Part shown: in pieces, positions 56,987 through 64,000 of the stretch | How the letters are laid out: every line of letters begins with the position of its first letter | Numbering within the stretch: position 1 is the first letter of the stretch | DNA from: Thalassia testudinum | Taxonomy: Eukaryota; Streptophyta; Magnoliopsida; Alismatales; Hydrocharitaceae | Direction: 5' to 3' | Length of the DNA: 64,000 bases | Assembly (NCBI GenBank): GCA_037157565.1 | Contig: JAZHRO010000014.1 | Span: 74,802,001 to 74,866,000 of the forward strand | The notes under the pieces: generated by a model | Told to the model about the DNA's origin: nothing | What the model saw: only the letters and a program-made list of their open reading frames with translations | Database searches by the model: none | Program-made: the position numbers and the translations under genes

Positions 56987-58633
56987 ATGCAGCCAAACCA
57001 CTTAGGACTACCATTCAAGAAACTTGAATATCGGAGATCCACGAGAGATAGGATGATTGAGGATGCCCTGAAATTCTATGAAAAAGAAGACAAAACCTCA
57101 ACACCAGTAGAAAACATTCAAGTTGATGTCCTAACAACCACAACCTTTATCATAACTTATGCCTAAGTACTATTGACAGAAGCCACAAAAGGATCAACCC
57201 GTGACTTGCTCATCATAGGGTACATTGAGATAGAAAAACTGCACAATCTTGAATACCTTCAATGTATGACAAATCCTCGACTTTGGAAGCAACACCAAGA
57301 TGACCTTGAAAAATGGGAAGAGATAATGAGATTAGTAAAACAAATTATCGACCAGAAGTACCCACAAACAGAGGATGAATCATCTTGGGACAACATCGAT
57401 GATCAATCTGATCTCGGGTTTGAGGCACAAAATGGTTGTGGATTCCCAACCCAGATAGAGTACAATGAGACTGATATTGAAGAAGGTTGGGAAGCTCCAA
57501 ATGCAGGAAAACATAATGTTGAGCCCACTCTAGACCATGAATCACCAGGCTCAGAATCCCAACACTCTTGCAATAATGAGAGTAGAACTGAACCTCTCAA
57601 GGGTGTAAATTCCATCCCTTATTCTGATAAGGTAACCCTCGAAGGTTATTCAGACCTAGATTCTAGTGATTCAACTCACATCCTAAGCCCAGGATCTAGA
57701 TCTGAAACCTATTGGGAAGATTTCAAGGCCCCATATGAGGAAGATCAATCTTTCAATAAAGAATATGATTTTGGGTCTCTATTTGATGAATGTCCCTCAC
57801 AAACATCCTCAAAGGGACTAATCGATTTTTCAAAACTCATGCCAATTTACGATACAGAAATCGAGGAGTTGGACGAGTGGGGTTTTAATTGGGTCTATCC
57901 TACCAGCTTAGAACCTGAGCTTCTACCAGATAAGGACACCTTTTTAAGCTCAGAATTAACATCTAGGCTAGACCCTAGTCAGGCTACTAAATCTACAGCA
58001 TATGATTTATTCTATGGTGGAACTCATGATCTTGAATCTCATTCAGATTTTGATTTTCGCAAACTCTCTGACAATTTTGAATCTGACCATAACATCAGAG
58101 AAAAACTACTTCCTGATTAAAACAAGCCAATTCTCTTTGAAGCCACTTGCTCCACATCTACAGAACCAATCAAAACCCGTTCTCTACCCCGACCCGCAAC
58201 CGGACTCAATTTCTATTCTGATTCACCTCTCACTGAGCCATTTGCAGATGATTCAACTCCATATCTATACCAGGTATCGGGTATTGATCAGATCAAAAAA
58301 CAGGAGCCATCATTCTCTGACCTCCACTATAGGGTTTCCACACCATACACTGATTATTTTTCGAAACCCTACCCTGACCAGGCTGATTCGACTCAGCCTA
58401 AACCCGAGTTTTCACTTCCATATCCATCCGAGCCACATTGCATATGGTGGGTTCCGCATATGCTAATATATATCTTTCAACCCACCAGACTGATTGGGTT
58501 TGGGTTGCATCATCAGCCCACTAATCTTAACAAGCACCTGGTTGGACCAACCAGGCTCTTAGTCAAGGTGCTTGTTTTACAAAATTTTGCTGATTTGACC
58601 ACTCCCTCTCCACCCCATTTTCCACTCAGCTGA
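56987..58633 (+). pseudogene. Element J long ORF, unknown protein, two in-frame stops
   Basis: A single frame runs from ATG at 56987 (MQPNHLGLPFKK...) to TGA at 58631-58633, 548 codons, with only two breaks: TAA at 57164-57166 and TAA at 58118-58120. An in-frame TGA at 56951-56953 bounds it on the left. Features: a basic N-terminus (EYRRSTRDRMIEDALKFY), a helical segment (WKQHQDDLEKWEEIMRLVK), a long acidic Ser/Asp/Glu-rich middle, and a hydrophobic C-terminus with WWVPHMLIYIF and FGLHHQ (58499-58516). I recognise no capsid, zinc knuckle, protease or polymerase motif. Retention of the frame over 1.6 kb without a frameshift suggests it was a real protein. Its role is unknown; it sits where A and B keep gag-protease ORFs. 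Confidence 0.75.
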
Positions 58634-60239
58634 AGGCATTGAATTTAGTGCTTAACGGGAGGCAACCCATCATCCCAAAAACAGAGACCCGTCAGATTAT
58701 CTGTCTGTACGCCATGTCCATTGCACCTTGAGTTCAGCCTTGGACAGTTGATCCCACCACTGGTATACGTACTAGAGCTTGAAATCGTCTGCATCACTCA
58801 TTTCCGACCCGTTCACTTTCTTGTTCTAAGTCCCTAACCTCAACACTATTTCACACCCTCCGTTTACAATGAGGACATTGAAAAACTTAGGCATGGGGGG
58901 GTGATAAAGTGCATACATATAGAACCAAGAAAAGTCAGAAAGATTCTCACAAAAAATTCACATATGGTAAAAACGCAAAAAAATTGAAAGATTATGAAAA
59001 AGAACAAAAAAAATGAAGGGAGGAAATTTTGTGAGCCACATAATTATAAGGAGGAGAAAAAGAGCAAAAATGACAAAAAGGAGCACAAAATGAAAAAAGA
59101 AAAAGAAATAGTCATTAGTAAGAGATTAAGGAATTAACTGAAGTTCTAGACCATGTCAGGAAAGGAGAAAAATAAAAGAAAAGTGCTAAGGAGACATAAA
59201 AAGAGATTAGCAAGAACGCTGATCTTAGGCCTCTTGGGCTAGATTCTTAGGCTTAAAAATTCACGTATCCGCTAAGATCTGGATAATCCTCAAGAGGTTG
59301 AGGAAAATGCGAAGCTTAAGTATTAGGTCTAAGGCTTAGGGAGTATTCAACCTCATTAACAAACTTTCGGTTTGAGGGATTCGGTAACCTAAGCACCCCA
59401 ATTCACACACAGTTTGGTTCAGTGCACATAAATATCAAAATCACACAAAAAGCGTTTCAATGTTCTGAAAAAGTCACCTAGATTAGGAGCGACCGATCAA
59501 CACAAGTTGATTTTAACGAGTTCCCAGCGCGGAGAGGTGGGAAATTCCCCTCGAAGATGCGTAACAACATATCATCTCCTCGGTGCTTGTCTCTTAGGAT
59601 ATTTAAATATCCTACCGGAGGCATGTAAGCACTCTGCTGGTTCAGATATCATGGGCGGCATTATCACGAAATGTTGATCGCCAGGGTCTGAATTCGGCCA
59701 TGGAATGCCATGGGCGGGATTATCTCGAAATCTCGAAAGCTAGGGTTCTGGGGGTTGCCATGGGCGGTGCTATCTCAAAGCATCGATAGCTAGGGACCCT
59801 TTAGGATTGATGATGGGGACGAGGAATCCGATACAGACTGTATTGAGAAGCCAATCTGAAGCTAGAAATAAAAAAGGAAAGAGAGAGAAAACTCTCTAAA
59901 CAAATAAATCTTCTGTCTCTCTCTTACAAAAGCGCACTGCAAGCTGAACCTAGGCTAAAAATGTCTCAAGCATGGGTGCTTTAACCGTGGAGTCCAACAA
60001 ACCCTACATTAGTTTCTGCAGGCCTTAAAAACCTTTACGGAAGACTGAGGCTAAAGCGGGTCAGGTCCGGATTTTGGTTGATACTTAGTACCTCTAAGCC
60101 TATTGTCGGCATTCTGACCTAATCACAAAAGAAAAAGAAAAGCACTTATCATAACTGATGACAGACACTCAGGGTCTAGAATAGAAGTTAAAACCTTGAA
60201 ATTTTGCTAAGGGACTAGCAAAAGCTAGGTATGGGGGTA
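58634..60239 (+). other. 3' UTR and purine tract of element J
   Basis: CGGGAGGCAACCCAT follows the stop (58656-58670). ACAATGAGGACATTG with GCATGGGGGGG is at 58866-58903. A region like that of A follows (59520-59640), then three CATGGGCGG units from 59650, 59709 and 59759. The terminal purine tract GCTAGGTATGGGGGTA is at 60224-60239. Confidence 0.8.
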
Positions 60240-63062
60240 TGATGAGAGCCTCATCATGTGCCCTAACTAGCACATTTTGATCCAAGAAAGAGAATAAAAG
60301 CTCCTGCATAACTTAGAAGAGGGCTTAATTGAAGGAATAAGTGTTCAGAGAAGAAAACATGAAATAAAGGGTAAAACTGTAATTTTACCATTGCAGTATA
60401 TAAACGGGATTTCTCAGAGACAAAACATATGTCAAATGGTCTAAATATGATAAAAAGTTGGTTGCTTCAATCAGAAATGGGTTTATATGCAAACTAGGAA
60501 TAAAATGACATCTTGTAACCCTAAAACCGACCTGCTTAATTCAACAAGATTTTGATCAGAATAAAAATCAAGTAAACCCTCTAAAATTCATGGAAAAATA
60601 TCTCCTAGGGTTTAGAACATTCAATTTGGCCTTCAGAACCTAGTTTGACCTAGATTAGGGTCCTAGCTCATCAAGTGACCTAATTTGGGTTTTTACGGAA
60701 AAATGTCCAGTCAAACATGGCCAAACCTAAAATCCAACTTCACCATTGGATTCCTTAGGTCCAAATTAGGTTTGTACCAAAATTTCGACCTAAGGGGAGG
60801 TCATCTTGACCTACTTTGACAATTAGTACACCTAATTACATTTTGACCCTTATCTTTTGAAAACCATTACATAAACCCCTTAGCTTCCTCGCCACTCTTA
60901 CAAACAGGTCCCTCTGCCATTAATATCGAGAAATCCTGCTCCAACGAGAAATAGAGAGGGAATACTCCTTGATTCCTCAGAGATCTCCTCCCAGATTTGG
61001 AAGGGAGATTCTCTAAGGAATTCCCTTCCATCTAAACTCAATCCTGATCTAAGATTTGCACCCAATCTCTCATGCGAACGCACGAGAGATTTGGGTGCTT
61101 AACTGTTTCCATCTCCAGTGAGGATTCCCAAGCTTGTAAGCCTAGCTTCCAAGCACAGGAGTCCCTGCCTGTGCCTATAAATTAACCCCCAACTCGGGCC
61201 GCACCTCCTCAACTCGACTTGGCCGGAATTCTACCTCAATTTCCTCTTCTTCTCCTTCGGCCAAGGGGTCCAGCGAGCTCCGGTGAGCCCCCTCTCCTCT
61301 CCCTCGTTGCTCTGCCACAAAACCAGTAGCAGAGCTATCCTCCTCATCCTCCTCCGTGTCGTGCAACACCCACGTGCGCTGCCCTAGCTCCATCGTCGCC
61401 GTCGTCTTCCTCCATTGGATGCCTTCTTCCCCGGCAACAGTAGGTACTGCTAGCCGCCCTCTCGCCCCCTTCGTCCACTTAGTTAGGTTAGAACTGTTCG
61501 TCTTATCCCCTCTTTCCTTTCCCTCATCTTATTTCACCAAACGCTCCTCGACCCTCGCTATCCACCACAATCTTCCTCATCTCCAGCCACCCTCCGACGA
61601 GACGCTCCCATCATTCCACAGCCACACACATCTCGCCAACCACCGCATAACCTCCGCCATACTTCACTGAATATCCTCCACTCATCCATAGATCCTCTAC
61701 ACCACCACAACTATCCCCCGACCAAATCCATCCGTCCAGCCACAGGGTGACCTAGGCACGCATGCCTAGGCCACCCCGTGGCCTGCCACCTACTGCCTCA
61801 CCTTCTCCATGACACGGCGAAGGTGCTCCAGTGGTCTAATTGAGCCACAAGGCCCTTTCTGTGCTAGGAAGGGTTCGAGCTCCAGCCACCATTAGCAATG
61901 ACTCAAGGTGGTTGTAAGCTCATCCTAGGCTGCAGTGCTCCAGGCGTCCAGGTCCAGCAAACTCGAGGAGGTCTTGCACATCCAGTTGCTCCAGCAAGTG
62001 ATGCCACGAAGCCTGTAGTGGTGCAATTGGAGAACGGTCTTCTGCGGGTGCACGAGAAAGAGCAGCAGAACAATAGTCCCACCTCGGTAAGGCATAAAGT
62101 GCATGAGTAGTTTAATTTGATTTTGTCATATTCTCTATTTGCCTCGAGAACACATGGGGTGAGGTCCCTCACCTAAACACAGCTCCTCGTCCAGCTCATC
62201 ACACGGATCTGGCGACCCAACCCGATACCCTCCTGAGCACTCCTCGCGCACCACACTTACGCCGGTGTGCCTGGACCCAGGCGCACGACCCAACCCGATT
62301 ACTCGGCTTTAGGAGAGCATTCTGAAGAGTGATATACAGAGAGAGAGATGCAGGTGTGGGTAGAGGGGTAGGTTTTGCTATCTTTGGATTGTGCAGGGAA
62401 GGAATTGAAGAGGAAAGTAGGGACTTAGCCACTGCAAGCAAAGGAGAAGAAGAAGAAGGAAGGAAGCTTCACAGAGGAAAAAGAGAAAGGCAAGGTAGAG
62501 GGAAGGGGCGAAGCCAAAGAGAAGAGGAACTGAAGAAGGAAGAAGAAATAAAGAAAGGGAAAGACAAGCAGAAGAAGTGAAAGCAGAGCCAAGGAAGGAA
62601 GAAGAAGACCCGCAGAGAAAAGGAGAAGAAAGAAACTGCAGAAGAGAGGCAAGGCAGAAGACAGAGGAAAATAAGAAGAAAGAAGAAAGGCAAGAGAACT
62701 GCAGAGAAGAAACAAGGAAGAAGAAGCACAAAGAAGAAAGGAAGAAAATCAGAAGTCAGAAGAAGAACAAGATGGGAGAAAACATCTTTTTAAGGCGTCT
62801 AATCCCATGATCAGACATTCAAATTCCTTCTTTTTGCCACAATTGACTTTTAAAACTCATGCATATATATTTTGAATTAAGTTTTGAGTAACTCTTAAGT
62901 GTTCAATTACATTCTTGAGATTAGTAATAAATTCCAATTGCTCCCTGTGTTCGACCTCAGATACTTAGGTTTTCGAGTAATAAATTTTTATTTGTCGACA
63001 ACGCTTGATCACCTATACTATGACGTAGCTAACTGTTAAAACGCGATCAAGCCGCGTTAACA
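60240..63062 (+). repeat. 3' LTR of element J
   Basis: Starts TGATGAGAGCCTCATCATGT and ends CGTTAACA. TATAAAT is at 61176-61182, the tRNA-like module at 61822-61890 and the purine tract at about 62395-62775. Confidence 0.95.
61822..61890 (+). other. tRNA-like module in 3' LTR J
   Basis: GGTG and CACC at the ends can pair; GCTC...GAGC forms a four-pair D-arm-like stem around CAGTGGTCTAATT. CACA/TGTG closes an anticodon-like arm, and GGGTTCGAGCTCC is a B box (61871-61883). It is a better tRNA likeness than the 5' copy but still not a standard cloverleaf. Confidence 0.45.
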
Positions 63063-64000
63063 AATCTGGTCGGGGCAGTTGTGACTACAATGGAGAGGCG
63101 GAGGCAGCTGTGCTTAGGGAGACATCGCCCTACTCCATCACCGTGGTCTCCAAGGCCAAGCTCCACCACACCGTGGGCCAGGGAGGTGACAGCTCGCCGT
63201 GCCAATCCGGTGAGCTCGGCCATCACCATGCAACTACCAGATCATCCTCCTTATCCACGCACCACCAACACCATCTTTTCTTTCTTCTTCTTCTTCTTCT
63301 TCCTTGTTTTCAGAACAAAACCATCCCTGCATCCTCCTTGCTGCACCTCTGCCCTGCAGATGCAGCAGCGTGCAACCTCTTACACGCGCTCCCTCGCCAT
63401 CCCCACATGACCGCCTTCCAGCTCCACCATGGCAGGCGCACGCATGCCCTTGTTGCGCGCACCGGCCTCCACACTCCAGGCCCTAGCGCATGCCCACCAG
63501 CACCCCTCAGCACACCCGCGCTCCTCCAGCCCGCTGGACCGCCCTCCAACTCCACCGCGACAAGTGCGCACACACCCTCACTGTGCTTCCTAGCCATTCT
63601 GGCACACACACACCGCTTGCAGTAGCAATACCGTGCGTGCCCTCCTCATAGCAACTCCACTCTCATGCAAAGCGCACTACACATCCACCCGCAGCACCTT
63701 CAAGCGCTGCTCCAGCAGCAACAGCACGTCCTCCAGCCCACTGGCCCTTGCCTCCAACCCGCGTGCATAGAGCACGCGCTACAGTAGCCGCTTCGCCTGC
63801 TTATAGCATGCGACCTCCAGCACCTCCAGTGGCCATGCACTTCACCTGCAGCACCAGCTCGCCGCTGGCTTTCGCTTTTCCATTCAGCCATGTCTGATTA
63901 TCCTAGTCTACGCCACCACCACCAAAGCGAAGGCCTCGACCCCATGTGCCTTCCCCGAGCTCCTAGTTGCCGATGATCTCTCCTCCCTCGCGCACTAGCC
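63063..64000. other. GC-rich flank right of element J, no recognised gene
   Basis: AATCT is the second copy of the J duplication. The next 160 bases are GC-rich with an open frame reading EAEAAVLRETSPYSITVVS, then a CTT repeat (63275-63305) and a Cys/Pro/His-rich composition to the end. It may be LTR or a decayed gene; no ORF is long or recognisable enough to call. Confidence 0.4.

Larger units (their letters stand above)
52981..63062 (+). mobile_element. Element J: complete non-autonomous Athila-like element with a novel ORF
   Basis: LTRs of 2818 and 2823 bp bound a 4.4-kb interior with a tRNA-Asp primer site (one mismatch), a leader, one long ORF, a 3' UTR with repeats and a purine tract. 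Flanks GATCT (52976-52980) and AATCT (63063-63067) match at four of five bases. No gag, protease, RT or integrase motif is visible, so it would need proteins from an Athila-type helper such as F. Confidence 0.93.

Noticed and set aside
58002..58466. 154-codon frame overlapping the end of the J ORF
   Set aside because: Out of frame with the long ORF; the main frame continues past its TAA to 58633 with better content.
63081..63625. Overlapping frames of 109 and 171 codons at the right edge
   Set aside because: Several frames are open at once in GC-rich Pro/Thr/His-rich sequence; no domain is recognised and the region may be LTR.

Overview
This window is retrotransposon-packed DNA from a flowering plant nucleus. 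I found no intact cellular gene, no rRNA, no functional tRNA gene and no CRISPR array. The evidence is one Ty1/copia element of the SIRE/Maximus type, many Ty3/gypsy elements of the Athila/Tat type whose primer binding sites match plant tRNA-Asp, TATA-bearing LTRs, and nested insertions. The species cannot be named from the sequence. LTR families are labelled A to J here for convenience.

Layout. 1-4904 is the 3' part of a SIRE-like copia element (RT/RNase H, env-like ORF, 3' LTR). 4905-7020 is the 3' end of a minus-strand gypsy element (LTR fragment, polypurine tract, 3' UTR). From 7021 to 29819 lies a nest: a minus-strand LTR (E) holds a solo LTR (C1), which holds a 19-kb element (B), which holds element A. 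29999-41893 is a minus-strand Athila element (F) with gag, protease and RT; an LTR-plus-leader insertion (G) sits where its RNase H and most of its integrase should be. 42751-51535 is a second nest: LTR D, a solo LTR of family A with an exact 5-bp target duplication, a C-family 5' LTR with a decayed primer site, and a minus-strand D LTR. 51536-52630 is another minus-strand LTR (I). 52981-63062 is a structurally complete 10-kb element (J) with 2.8-kb LTRs. 63063-64000 is GC-rich flank without a recognisable gene.

How the parts relate. F is the only element here with readable Athila-type polymerase, so it represents the kind of partner the others would need. B keeps gag and a protease with its catalytic motif. 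A keeps a protease-like fold whose catalytic Asp is Asn, plus a non-capsid N-terminal protein. J has neither, only an unfamiliar acidic protein of about 550 codons. All of them keep tRNA-Asp priming, 3' polypurine tracts, a GGGAGGCAACCCAT-like motif or an internal GCATGGGGG motif, and TG...CA LTRs. That pattern suggests non-autonomous families living off an Athila-type helper. No reading frame in the window is fully intact, and most stop codons look like C-to-T decay of CAG, CAA or CGA, as expected of methylated plant transposons.

Possible new signals are tRNA-like A-box/B-box modules inside the LTRs of B, F and J, a CACGTG palindrome at about 450 bp from the start of LTRs B, D and E, repeats just upstream of TATA in B and F, and a C-terminal FGLHHQ-like motif shared by A, J and (with two extra residues) B.
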